DNA of 64,000 nt from JAWKUK01 sp041398605. GTDB taxonomy: Bacteria > Planctomycetota > UBA1135 > GCA-002686595. Location of the stretch: NCBI GenBank assembly GCA_041398605.1, contig JAWKUK010000019.1, positions 1 through 64,000 of the forward strand, in the 5' to 3' direction. This document shows positions 7,923-16,085 of this stretch, in pieces; within the stretch, counting starts at the first letter, position 1; the number at the start of each line of letters is the position of its first letter. The notes beneath the pieces are model-generated. The model searched no databases. It had not been told where the DNA came from and saw only the letters and a list, made by a program, of their open reading frames with translations. Both the position numbers and the translations under genes were made by a program.

Positions 7923-9824
7923 ATGCGACACGAGCCCACCACCAACGTCGACGCCCTCCTTGGGCGCTTGGAGCAAGTCCGCGCGCTGGCCCGCCGCCTC
8001 GTCCGCGACGCGTCCGCGGCGGACGACCTCGTCCACGATGCGCTCACCGCGGCCCTGGCGCGGCCTTCGCTCGTGCAAGGCGCGGTGTCCCCGTGGCTCG
8101 GCGTCACGCTGCGGAACCTCGCGCGCGACCGGGCGCGGGCGTCGGCGCGGCGCGCCACACGCGAGGCGCGCGCCGCGCGCGGCGAGCGGACGGCTGATAC
8201 GACGGGCGCGGTCGAGCGCGCGGAGCTCCAGCGCCTGGTCGTCACCGAGGTGCTCGCGCTCGAGGCGACCTATCGCACCGTGGTGTTGCTGCACGACTTC
8301 GACGGCCTCTCCCTGCGCGAGGTCGCGCGCAGCGTCGGCGCGACCGTCGATGTCGTCAAGAAGCGCCGGCAGCGCGCGCTCGAAGCGCTGCGAGCCCGCT
8401 TGCAGACGCGCTACATGGGCGGTACGACGTGGGCCGTCGCGCTCTTGCCGCTCGCGGCGCCACGCGGGACGTTGCGACCAGGCTTCGGCGCGCCGCACGT
8501 GCTGGGCGGCGCGCTGGTCGCCGCGGGCGTAGGAGCGGCCTTGGCGCTCACGCTGGACGTCGGGGGTCCGCGCAGCGCCGACGGCGCGCAGGCGACCGCC
8601 GTCAGCGCAGCGACTGCGACGGAAGGGGCCTTCGAGCGCGGCACGCGCAGCGCGCAGCCAGCGGCCGAGGCGCTCGAAGACGTAGATGTGGCGTCCCGCG
8701 CGCCGTCGTCGCCCGAGACAGAGACCGAATCCGAGACCGAGACCGAGACCGGGCCCGAAGCACAGAGCGCGCCCGCCGCCGAAGGAGCCGCCGCGGCTCG
8801 CCCGCCGCAGGCCGAGGAGCTCCCAGAGCTCGTGTACATCAGCGGTGGGCGCACGCGGGTCGGGTCGACCAGGAGGGAGATCGAGGCGCTGCTCGAGACC
8901 CAGCCCAGCCTTCTGCGGGTCCTCGACGCGCAGACGCCGCAGCGCTTCGTCGAAGTGCCCGCGTTCTGGATCGGCAAGTACGAAGTGACCAACGCCGAGT
9001 ACCTGCTGTTTGTCCAGGCGACCGGGCGCCGAGCGCCCCTGCACTGGGCCAACGAGGAGGCCATGGCCAGCGCCGCGAAAGCGTTCGCCAGTGCGGAGCA
9101 GGGCCGCTTCGCTGCTGCAAAGGCGGAGGGGCGCGCCTACGAGAAGCGCCCCTGGAGCCTCGACGGCGGCGAGTCCCCCCGTGACGCCTGGTGGGCCGAA
9201 CATTGGCGCGATGCCGGCTACGCGGTCCCGGCAGGGATGGAGCGCTGCCCAGTCGTCATGGTCACGTACGCCGACGCCGAGGCCTACTGCGCTTGGGTCG
9301 GGATGCGCCTGCCGACCGAGTTCGAGGTCCAATGCGCGGCGCGTGGCGCCTCCGAGCGCGCGTATCCGTGGGGTGACCAGTGGCAAGACGGCGAGTACTG
9401 CGCATCGGCGGAGCAGCGCTCCAAGCGGCCGTCCCCCGTCGGCTCGTTCCGCAAGGGCGTCAGCCCGTTCGGCGTGTACGACCTCGCAGGCAATGTCTGG
9501 GAGTGGACCTCCAGCCCGTACACGGCGTACGAGGGCTTCACGCCTGGTCAATACCGCGTTCGGATCAACGGCGCGCTCGAGGAGCGGTCTGTGCTGCCCG
9601 CCTTTGACGCGGACCAGCGCGTCGCCATGGGCGGCGCCTTCGAGAACGACAAGCTGGCGGCGCGCTGTGCCACGCGGCGCGGCATCGAGCGCACACGCAG
9701 CGCGAGCGGCCTGGGCTTCCGCGTCGCGACCTCAGTGGCCCCGGTGGTCCCGGTGGTCCCGGGGCCCCCAATGGCCCCAGCCAACCCATTGGCGCCTGGG
9801 GGCGCCGAGGCGCCCGGGAAGTGA
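7923..9824 (+). CDS. ECF-type sigma factor fused through a membrane segment to an FGE-sulfatase-like domain
   Basis: A 633-residue protein. Residues 12-75 form sigma-70 region 2 (LARRLVRDASAADDLVHDAL), and 100-160 form region 4 with the helix-turn-helix LSLREVARSVGATVDVVKKR. A hydrophobic stretch (about 193-211, GGALVAAGVGAALALTL) should span the membrane once. A low-complexity acidic Glu/Thr linker follows (about 265-277). Residues 303-603 are an FGE/sulfatase-modifying-factor domain, with FWIGKYEVTNAEY, RLPTEFEVQCAARG, YPWGDQW, GVYDLAGNVWEWTS and GLGFRVA. In the GGAF region, where true FGEs have their catalytic cysteine pair, the sequence is FENDKLAA, so both cysteines appear absent. A ligand-binding or structural role is therefore more likely than formylglycine formation. 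The inferred topology puts the sigma part inside and the FGE part outside the membrane. No separate anti-sigma gene is adjacent. Confidence 0.85.
   Translation: MRHEPTTNVDALLGRLEQVRALARRLVRDASAADDLVHDALTAALARPSLVQGAVSPWLGVTLRNLARDRARASARRATREARAARGERTADTTGAVERAELQRLVVTEVLALEATYRTVVLLHDFDGLSLREVARSVGATVDVVKKRRQRALEALRARLQTRYMGGTTWAVALLPLAAPRGTLRPGFGAPHVLGGALVAAGVGAALALTLDVGGPRSADGAQATAVSAATATEGAFERGTRSAQPAAEALEDVDVASRAPSSPETETESETETETGPEAQSAPAAEGAAAARPPQAEELPELVYISGGRTRVGSTRREIEALLETQPSLLRVLDAQTPQRFVEVPAFWIGKYEVTNAEYLLFVQATGRRAPLHWANEEAMASAAKAFASAEQGRFAAAKAEGRAYEKRPWSLDGGESPRDAWWAEHWRDAGYAVPAGMERCPVVMVTYADAEAYCAWVGMRLPTEFEVQCAARGASERAYPWGDQWQDGEYCASAEQRSKRPSPVGSFRKGVSPFGVYDLAGNVWEWTSSPYTAYEGFTPGQYRVRINGALEERSVLPAFDADQRVAMGGAFENDKLAARCATRRGIERTRSASGLGFRVATSVAPVVPVVPGPPMAPANPLAPGGAEAPGK
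8715..8750 (+). repeat. Six-base coding repeat (Glu-Thr linker)
   Basis: GAGACC-type hexamers repeated in frame encode alternating Glu and Thr between the membrane segment and the FGE domain. It is a low-complexity spacer. Confidence 0.7.
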
Positions 9825-9855
9825 CGCCCCAGCAGGCACGCGGGCGCGGGCGCGG

Positions 9856-10713
9856 TCAGGAGCGGCGCACTTCGATGTCGTCGCGGACACGGTTCGGGCC
9901 GTCGGCCGTGCGCGGGAGCTTCTGTTCCAGGACGTCGGCGATGGCGTCGATGCCGCGCTCGAGGGCCACGCGCAGGGCGCCCTCGCGCGCGGCGCCGCCG
10001 CGCAGCGCTGCGAGCACCGCGTCATCGACCGCGACCCACGCCGCCGTGCCGGCCGCCGCGTGCGCGTCGGAGTCCGCGAGGACGACGACCCGCTGCTCGA
10101 AGAGGCTCACGAACAAGAGCACCGCGTTGCGCGCGCCGTGCGCCGTGAGGTCGAGGCGCTGCAGCTCCTGCAGCGCCTGCTCTTCGGCGACCTCGGTCGC
10201 GCGGCGCTCCGTGACGAAGCCGCGCCGGAAGTCCGCGAGCCCGCGCGCGAGGCCGAAGCCCAGCGCGCCGAGCGCGACCTGCACGAGCGCGTACCCCGCG
10301 GGCCGCGCCCACGCGAACGAGCCCCACGACGACGCGCTGACCTCCCACGCGCCGGCGAACAGCAGTGACCCGAGCGCCAGCGTCGCGACGGCCGCCTTCC
10401 AGGACGCGTCCGGGTGACTGTCCGAGGCCTCGACGACGACGACGACGAGCTCGGCGTCGGTGCGCGCTTCGGCTGCCGCGACACGGCCGCGCAGCGCCGC
10501 GCGATCGGCGTCCGACAGCACGTCCACCGCGCGATAGCGCCGGGCGCGCCACAGCGCTCGCGCGACGATGAGGCCAAACAGCGCGCCGAAGACCCAAGGG
10601 CCGAAGCGCGCGTCGAGGTCGACCCAGCGGGCGCTGAGCGCGTGCCCGGCCGCCTCCCAGTCAGGCTCGAGTACGAGCGCCAACGGCTGCATTGTGATCC
10701 TGCCTGTCACCAT
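9856..10713 (-). CDS. Membrane protein with TPM-type domain
   Basis: A 285-residue protein, last in a three-gene cluster with lemA and a second TPM gene. Residues about 65-100 carry the start of a TPM (YgcG/TLP18.3) domain (DADRAALRGRVAAAEARTDAELVVVVVEAS). Two hydrophobic segments follow (about 108-126 and 138-156), and the domain resumes with AVLLFVSLFEQRVVVLAD. A further hydrophobic segment lies near the N-terminus (about 40-52). This interrupted arrangement is typical of the YgcG-associated membrane partner. ATG 10713 overlaps the stop of the gene before it (ATGGTGA), so translation is probably coupled. The exact function of the family is unknown; an envelope role is usually assumed. Confidence 0.75.
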   Translation of the reverse strand: MVTGRITMQPLALVLEPDWEAAGHALSARWVDLDARFGPWVFGALFGLIVARALWRARRYRAVDVLSDADRAALRGRVAAAEARTDAELVVVVVEASDSHPDASWKAAVATLALGSLLFAGAWEVSASSWGSFAWARPAGYALVQVALGALGFGLARGLADFRRGFVTERRATEVAEEQALQELQRLDLTAHGARNAVLLFVSLFEQRVVVLADSDAHAAAGTAAWVAVDDAVLAALRGGAAREGALRVALERGIDAIADVLEQKLPRTADGPNRVRDDIEVRRS

Positions 10714-11495
10714 CCGCCCGAGGCCCCCCCGCCGGAGAATCCGCCGCCGCCGCCAAAGCCGCCGAAGCCGCCACCTCCCCCGCCACCTCCCCCGGCGCCG
10801 AAGCCGCCGCCGAAGCCGCCGCCAGCGCGGCCCGGCCCGCCGATGATCACGGGGCCGAAGCCGCCGCGGCCGCCGCCCCAGGCGCTCGGGCCCCGGCGCC
10901 GCTTGTGCATGACAACGAGCGTGAACAGCACGAAGCCCGCGAGCACCACGACGTCCGCCACGCCGCTGGACCCCTGGTCCTCGGCGCGCTCGAGCGGGCC
11001 GTAGTCGCCGCCGGCGGCCGCGTGCAGCGCGCGCACGGTGGCCTCGACGCCCTCGTCGTAGCGGCCCGCGCGCAGCGCCGGCGCCAGCACGTCGCGCAGG
11101 AGGCGCCCCGCGATCGCGTCGGGCACGGCGCCCTCGAGGCCGCGCCCGACCTCGATGCGCGTCTTGCGCTCCTGCGCGGCGATCACGAGGAGCGCGCCGT
11201 CGCTCTGCCCCTCACGCCCAATGCGCCACTCGCGCGCGACACGCAGCGAGAACTCCTCCAGCGCGCCCCCGCCGAGCGAGGGCACCGTCAACACCGCGAC
11301 CTCGTGGCCGCTGCCGTTGCGGTACGACTCCATCAGCGCCTCGAGCTCGGCCTCCTTGCCGGCCGAGATGAGGCCCGCGAGGTCCGTCACCCAGCCTTCG
11401 TTCGCCGGCACGTCCTGCGCCGCGGCGGCGACAGTCGGGGACGGAGGCGCCGCGCCGCGCGCGCTCGGAGCGCAAAGCGCCGCGAGCGCGAGCAC
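10707..11495 (-). CDS. TPM domain protein, YgcG family, glycine-rich tail
   Basis: A 262-residue exported protein. It begins with a short hydrophobic signal (MLALAALCAPSARGA), then the TPM domain (about 35-160) with the family landmarks VTDLAGLIS, HEVAVLTV, DGALLVIA and KTRIEVGRGLEGAVPD. One membrane helix follows (about 181-197), then KRRR and a long Gly/Phe-rich tail ending SGGGASGGW, typical of YgcG proteins. The proposed start is GTG 11495, 20 bases after lemA ends; an upstream CTG is possible. It overlaps the next gene by 7 bases. Confidence 0.85.
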   Translation of the reverse strand: MLALAALCAPSARGAAPPSPTVAAAAQDVPANEGWVTDLAGLISAGKEAELEALMESYRNGSGHEVAVLTVPSLGGGALEEFSLRVAREWRIGREGQSDGALLVIAAQERKTRIEVGRGLEGAVPDAIAGRLLRDVLAPALRAGRYDEGVEATVRALHAAAGGDYGPLERAEDQGSSGVADVVVLAGFVLFTLVVMHKRRRGPSAWGGGRGGFGPVIIGGPGRAGGGFGGGFGAGGGGGGGGGFGGFGGGGGFSGGGASGGW

Positions 11496-11515
11496 GACCC
11501 AGCGCGCGCAGGGGC

Positions 11516-12112
11516 TCAGCGGTCACCGCCGAAGTCGATCTTCGGCGCCTCTTGCACGGCCGCGTCGAACGTGAGCTGCGGCTTCTTCTCGAAGCCGAAC
11601 CAGCCGGCGAGGAGGTTCTTCGGGAAGCTCCGCACGCCGGTGTTGAACTTCTGCAGCGCATCGACGTAGTCGCGGCGCGCCACGCCGATGCGGTTCTCCG
11701 TGCCTTCGAGCTGCACTTGGAGGTCGCGGAACGCCTCGGTGGCCTTGAGCTCGGGGTAGCGCTCCGCGACGACGAGCAAGCGGCCGAGGCCCTGCCCGAG
11801 CGCGTCCTGCTTCTGCACAAACTCATCGAGCTGCGCCTGGTTCTCCGGGCCGCTCGCCGGCAGCTGCAGCTTGCCCACGGACGCGCGGAGCTCGGTCACC
11901 TCGGTGATCGTCGACTTCTCGAAGTCCGCTGCGCCCTTGACCGTTTCGACGAGCTGCGGCACGAGGTCGAAGCGGCGCTTGTACTGGTTCTCGACCTCGG
12001 CCCAGCGGGCGCCGACACCTTCGTCGGCGGACACGAGCCCGTTGTAGCCCGCGACCCCGCAGCCGCCGCCGAGGAGGAGAAGGACAAAAAGAACGGCGAG
12101 AAACTTGCCCAT
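11516..12112 (-). CDS. lemA: LemA family protein
   Basis: A 198-residue protein, first gene of the lemA-TPM-TPM cluster. An N-terminal hydrophobic helix (residues 4-22) is followed by the family core: YNGLVSADEGV, WAEVENQYKRRFDLVPQLVETVK, AERYPELKAT, LQVQLEGTENRI and YNxxLQ-like DYVDALQKFN with the terminal FP motif (RSFPKNLLAGWFGF). LemA proteins are anchored in the inner membrane with helical domains outside. The frame is open upstream to 12196, but ATG 12112 gives the usual length. The association with YgcG-type genes is widespread, but no biochemical role is settled. Confidence 0.92.
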   Translation of the reverse strand: MGKFLAVLFVLLLLGGGCGVAGYNGLVSADEGVGARWAEVENQYKRRFDLVPQLVETVKGAADFEKSTITEVTELRASVGKLQLPASGPENQAQLDEFVQKQDALGQGLGRLLVVAERYPELKATEAFRDLQVQLEGTENRIGVARRDYVDALQKFNTGVRSFPKNLLAGWFGFEKKPQLTFDAAVQEAPKIDFGGDR

Positions 12113-12349
12113 GCTGCGAAACAAGACCGAGGTCCGGAGGTGGTGATGCGCGCCGGGACGCCCCAGCGCAGGAGCCCGCCCAGGTGCGCCGCCCAAGAGG
12201 GTAGCCCAGAGAAGTCAACCAGAGAGGTGGTCCAGAGGAGTACGCCAGAAGCGTAGCCCAAGCCGCCGTCGCCCCCGAGTGACCATCCTGCTAACCTCCG
12301 CGCTGCCGCGGTCTAGGCCCACCTGGAGCCTCAGCCCCAGGCCCCGCCC

Positions 12350-13291
12350 GTGGAATCGCCCCCCCACAGCCTGTCGCCCGTGCCCGACGCGCAGCGCGCC
12401 CCGATCGCCAGCGCGTCGCCCGTCGCCGACCTCGGTTGGCGCGCAACGACGCGCCGGCTCGTGGCGTCGGTCCGGGTCGCGCTCGAGAACCCCGCCCGCC
12501 TGCCGGCCGGCTTCTGTTACCAGTTCCTGGCGCTCGGCTGGGCGTTTGGGATCGCCGCTGCAGTGCCCGTCATCGTGCGCCTCGTGTCCCCCACGGTCGC
12601 GTTCGACCTAGGGTTCACGTCGCTGCACTCCAGCACGGCGTTCGACGCGCTCGTGCGCGACGGCCACTGGACCGTGTACGGGGTCGGGCTGCTGGCGCTC
12701 TCTCTGCGCTTCGCGCCGGGGCTCGCGCGCTCCTTCTTTCTGGGCGAGGGTCAGCGACCGATCGCGCAGACGTCCAAGGTCGGCCGCGGCTTCGGGGTCA
12801 GCTGCGCGGCGATCTGGGTACAGATCGTCGTCACGATGTTGGCCGCGAGCACGCTGACCGTGCTGCTCGTGTTCCTGTGCATGCTGTTCCTGGGCGCCGA
12901 TCCGGATGGCCCGCTGCCGAAGCTCGGGGCGAGCCTCGCGGTCGGCTTCCTGTTCGTCTACGGGGCGACGCTCGGCGCGCTGTACCACCTCGCGCTCGCG
13001 AGCCTCGTACGCCATCAACGCGGCGCTGGGAGCGCGCTCTTGCACGCGTGGCGGCTCGTTCGCTCACAGCCCGCGGGCGCAGCCCGCGCGGTGGCCCTCG
13101 AGGGCGCGCTCTACGCGGCGGTCGCCTACCTCGAGTGGGTCGTCCCGACGATGTTCCGCATGGGCGGGATCGCGACGCTGCTCGTCCTGGCGCTGTCCGG
13201 CGTCACGCGCGCAGGCTTCTGGTCGCGGACCTACCACGCCTTCGGTGGGGTCGAGCCCGTCCCGCCGACCGGCGCGGCGAGCGCGGCCTGA
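12350..13291 (+). CDS. Multi-pass membrane protein of unknown function
   Basis: A 313-residue protein with about six hydrophobic segments (around residues 55-80, 110-125, 150-185, 195-225, 245-265 and 272-290) and short charged loops. No enzymatic or transport motif is recognised. The arrangement resembles uncharacterised integral membrane proteins. The start is taken as GTG 12350; no Shine-Dalgarno sequence is evident. It lies alone on the plus strand between lemA (divergent) and tRNA-Lys (convergent). Confidence 0.65.
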   Translation: MESPPHSLSPVPDAQRAPIASASPVADLGWRATTRRLVASVRVALENPARLPAGFCYQFLALGWAFGIAAAVPVIVRLVSPTVAFDLGFTSLHSSTAFDALVRDGHWTVYGVGLLALSLRFAPGLARSFFLGEGQRPIAQTSKVGRGFGVSCAAIWVQIVVTMLAASTLTVLLVFLCMLFLGADPDGPLPKLGASLAVGFLFVYGATLGALYHLALASLVRHQRGAGSALLHAWRLVRSQPAGAARAVALEGALYAAVAYLEWVVPTMFRMGGIATLLVLALSGVTRAGFWSRTYHAFGGVEPVPPTGAASAA

Positions 13292-13340
13292 GCCGCTCAC
13301 CGCATTGCCAGGTCGCGCCCGAGCACGTGCCGCGAAACAA

Positions 13341-13374
13341 CCAGGGCGCAGGATCGAAGGACCCCGCGCCCTGG
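13341..13374 (-). terminator. Rho-independent terminator of tRNA-Lys
   Basis: A perfect 9-bp stem (CCAGGGCGC/GCGCCCTGG) begins 8 bases after the CCA end of tRNA-Lys on the minus strand and is followed by TTGTTT. It is the only clear stem-plus-U-tract terminator seen in the window. Confidence 0.7.
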
Positions 13375-13385
13375 CGTTGAAGTGG

Positions 13386-13458
<73 letters not shown>

Positions 13459-13489
13459 AGATTGTCCTCGACGCGTGTCGAGGGCGGAG

Positions 13490-13517
13490 AGGATACCGAA
13501 CCAGGATCGCGACGCAA
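13490..13517 (-). promoter_or_regulatory. Sigma-70 type promoter for tRNA-Lys
   Basis: TTGCGT (-35) and TATCCT (-10) with a 16-base spacer on the minus strand. The predicted start is about 25 bases before the tRNA. The short leader contains a 7-bp hairpin (CCTCGAC/GTCGAGG, 13466-13483) that may end frr read-through or guide processing. Confidence 0.45.
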
Positions 13518-13572
13518 CCCCGACGCGAATTTTTGCCGAGGGAAGTGCCCCCGGCCCAAACACCGCGCGTAG

Positions 13573-13587
13573 GGGGCCCGCGGCCCC
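13573..13587 (-). terminator. Short GC hairpin just after frr
   Basis: GGGGCC/GGCCCC with a 3-base loop, 5 bases past the frr stop. No U-tract follows, so it may be a weak terminator or an RNA 3'-end stabiliser. Confidence 0.3.
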
Positions 13588-13592
13588 GCCTG

Positions 13593-14153
13593 TCACTCCT
13601 CCATGATCTCCTTGGACTTGCGCTCCTGGAGCTCGTTCATCTTCCCCTCGTACTCCTTGAGGGTCTTCTGCACGTCTTCCTGCAGGCGCTTGTGCTCGTC
13701 CTCGGTGCAGCCGCCCGCCTTGAGGAGCGCGTCCGCCTCCTTGTTGATGTCGCGGCGGATATTGCGCAGCGCGACCCGCCCCTCCTCGACCAGGTCCTTG
13801 GCCTTCGCCGCGTACTTCTTGCGCTGCTCTCCCGAGAGCGGCGGCATGTTAAGGCGGATGACCTTGCCGTCGTTCTCCGGGGAGATTCCGATGTCCGACT
13901 TCTGCAGCGCCTTGTCGATCTCCTTGATCGAGGCCTGGTCGAACGGCTTGATCAAGAGCTGGCGCGGCTCCGGCACGGAGATCTGCGCCATCTGGGTCAG
14001 CGGCGTCGGCGACCCGTAGTAGTCGACGCGGATGTGCTCGACGAGCGCTGACGAGGCGCGCGACGTCCGGATGTTCTTCAGGAGGTCACGGGTGTGCCCG
14101 TGCGCCTTGTCCATCCGCGTTCTTGTATCGGTGATGAGTGCGTGGTCCGCCAT
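13593..14153 (-). CDS. frr: Ribosome recycling factor
   Basis: With EF-G, it splits post-termination ribosomes into subunits. It has 186 residues, the usual length. It begins MADHALITDTRTRMDKA; the central domain includes VDYYGSPTPL and QLLIKPFD; the C-terminus has SGEQRKKYAAKAKDLVEEGRVALRNIRRD, all standard. The frame is open upstream, but ATG 14153 matches the family N-terminus. It is the last gene of rpsB-tsf-pyrH-frr, 104 bases after pyrH. Confidence 0.97.
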   Translation of the reverse strand: MADHALITDTRTRMDKAHGHTRDLLKNIRTSRASSALVEHIRVDYYGSPTPLTQMAQISVPEPRQLLIKPFDQASIKEIDKALQKSDIGISPENDGKVIRLNMPPLSGEQRKKYAAKAKDLVEEGRVALRNIRRDINKEADALLKAGGCTEDEHKRLQEDVQKTLKEYEGKMNELQERKSKEIMEE

Positions 14154-14257
14154 GTCCCGGTCCTTCTGTCTCGCGTGTGAGCGCGGCGCGCCTGGGACCT
14201 CGGTCCCACGCGTGAGCCCCGCGCGCAGGGTGTACTGAGCGCCGTCGGTCGCGACGA

Positions 14258-14971
14258 TCAGGTGTCGGAAACGACCGTGCCGAGGCCCTCGCCGCGCACG
14301 ACGCGCTCGAGGTTGCCGTCGGTGAACAGGTCGAAGACCACGATCGGCAGGTGATTCTCGCGGCACAACGTGAACGCGGTGCCGTCCATCACAGCCAGCT
14401 TCTTCTCGATCGCCTCGTCGAACGAGATGCGGTCGTAGCGCGTGGCCTGCGGGTCCTTGCGCGGGTCCGCGCTGTAGATGCCGTCGACCTTGGTCGCCTT
14501 CAGGAAGACCTCGCAGCCGAGCTCGCTCGCGCGCAAGGCGGCGGCCGTGTCGGTCGTGAAGAAGGGGTTCCCGGTGCCGGCGGCCAACAAGACGACGCGC
14601 CCCTTCGACAGGTGGCGCTCGGCGCGCCGGCGCACAAACGGCTCAGCGACCGAGCGGATCTCGAGCGCGCTCATGACCCGGGTCGCGACGCCTTGCTGCT
14701 CGATCGCGTCCGAGAGCGCGAGGGCATTGATCACGGTGCCGAGCATGCCCATGTAGTCGGCGTTGGCGCGGTGCCCGCCGAGCTGACTGAACTGCGCGCC
14801 ACGCAGGATGTTGCCGCCGCCGCAGACGAGCGCGAGCTCGACGCCGAGGCCGACGACACGTGCGATCTGACGCGCGATGCCTTGGACTTGGTCAGGGTCG
14901 ATGCCGTGGCCACGCTCAGCGTCACCGAGGGCTTCGCCCGACATCTTCAAGAGGACTCGACGGTAGGACAT
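14258..14971 (-). CDS. pyrH: UMP kinase
   Basis: Phosphorylates UMP to UDP in pyrimidine nucleotide synthesis. It has 237 residues with the amino-acid-kinase fold: the N-terminal LLKMSGEAL, GGGNILRG, MGMLGTVINALAL (UMP binding), LLAAGTGNPFFTTDTAAALRA and ATKVDGIYSADP. Typical bacterial PyrH is hexameric and regulated by GTP and UTP. A TAGACT hexamer ends 10 bases before the ATG with a weak TGGACC 16 bases further up, so pyrH may also have its own promoter giving almost no leader. It sits between tsf and frr, as in most bacteria. Confidence 0.97.
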   Translation of the reverse strand: MSYRRVLLKMSGEALGDAERGHGIDPDQVQGIARQIARVVGLGVELALVCGGGNILRGAQFSQLGGHRANADYMGMLGTVINALALSDAIEQQGVATRVMSALEIRSVAEPFVRRRAERHLSKGRVVLLAAGTGNPFFTTDTAAALRASELGCEVFLKATKVDGIYSADPRKDPQATRYDRISFDEAIEKKLAVMDGTAFTLCRENHLPIVVFDLFTDGNLERVVRGEGLGTVVSDT

Positions 14972-15087
14972 GCGCCGGCCGAGTCTACTGACCGGTGGCG
15001 CCCGGTCCAGCCCGAGCTGCAGAGAAGAGCGCCCTACCCCTCGAACGCCTTAAGCCCCTCGAGCGCCGCAAGCTTCGAGGGAACGGC

Positions 15088-15128
15088 GCCGGGGGGCGAG
15101 GACGCGCGTCGCGCCCTCGCCCCCCGGC
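15088..15128. promoter_or_regulatory. Perfect 14-bp inverted repeat between tsf and pyrH
   Basis: GCCGGGGGGCGAGG and its exact complement are separated by 13 bases. It lies in the 226-base gap after tsf. No U-tract follows on either strand. It could be a partial terminator that lowers pyrH-frr relative to rpsB-tsf, or an RNA 3'-end barrier. Confidence 0.5.
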
Positions 15129-15197
15129 AGCCTTCACCTACAGCGAGGCCCCTGATGCAAGGACCCCAAGACGAGGTCCCCGAATGGGCCTCCGACC

Positions 15198-16043
15198 TTA
15201 CGCGCCGAGCTGGAAGCGGCGGAACGCCACGACCTCGGAGCCTGCGCCCAACGCCGCGACCATCGCCTTCGCGACAGTCGTCTTGTCGTCGCGGATCCAG
15301 GGCTGGCCCACGAGGGTGTTGTCCGCGAAGAACTTCTCCATCCGGCCCGCGAGGATCTTCTCCTGGATCTCGGCCGGCTTGCCTTCGAGCCCTTGACGAC
15401 CGATCTCGCGCTCGCGCTCGATCAGGTCGGCGCTGACGCCTTTGGCGTCGAGGGCCAGCGGGCTGAAGACGACGATCTGCATGCAGAGCGACTTCAGCGC
15501 CTCTTCGGCCTTCGCCTTGTCCGCGCCCGTCTTCACGTGGACGAGGGCGCCCTTCATGTTGTCATGGTGGACGTAAGCGCCGACCTGACCGTCGCCGCCC
15601 GAATACACGGCGACATCCGCGATCTGCATGTTCTCGCCGAGCTTACCGATCAAGGTCTGGAGGGCGTCGGAGACGGTCCCACCATCGACCCAATTCTGGC
15701 CGAGCATCGTCGCGACGTCGGCCGGGGCATGCTCGAACGCGTGCGCGGCGAGCTTCGATAGGAAGCTGTTGAAGTCGTCCGTGTTCGCCACGAAGTCGGT
15801 CTCACAGGCGAGCGCGACCATCGCGCCCTTGCGGCCGTCCTCGGACAGGTGCGCCGCGAGGCGTCCTTGTCCGGTCGCACGACCCTCCTTCTTCGCGGCA
15901 GCCTTGAGGCCCCGCTTGCGCAGCTCGTCGAAGGCCCCCTCGATGTCACCCTGGGTGGCTTCGAGCGCCTTCTTGCAGTCCATCATCGCGGCGCCGCTCT
16001 TGTCGCGGAGCTCGCGCACCATCGCGGCTGTGATGTCGGCCAT
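15198..16043 (-). CDS. tsf: Elongation factor Ts
   Basis: The nucleotide exchange factor for EF-Tu. It has 281 residues. The N-terminal UBA-like domain contains VRELRDKSGAAMMDCKKALEATQGD, followed by the hallmark CETDFVANTDDF, which contacts EF-Tu, and a long coiled dimerisation region. The C-terminal module has QPWIRDDKTTVAKAM. It is second in the rpsB operon, 42 bases after rpsB. Confidence 0.97.
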   Translation of the reverse strand: MADITAAMVRELRDKSGAAMMDCKKALEATQGDIEGAFDELRKRGLKAAAKKEGRATGQGRLAAHLSEDGRKGAMVALACETDFVANTDDFNSFLSKLAAHAFEHAPADVATMLGQNWVDGGTVSDALQTLIGKLGENMQIADVAVYSGGDGQVGAYVHHDNMKGALVHVKTGADKAKAEEALKSLCMQIVVFSPLALDAKGVSADLIEREREIGRQGLEGKPAEIQEKILAGRMEKFFADNTLVGQPWIRDDKTTVAKAMVAALGAGSEVVAFRRFQLGA

Positions 16044-16085
16044 GTCGTCGGTACGTGTCTTGGGGATTCGGGGAGAGGAAAGCGA

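Noticed and set aside
7923..9824. Active formylglycine-generating enzyme
   Set aside because: The catalytic cysteine pair after the GG motif appears replaced, and no sulfatase gene is in the window.
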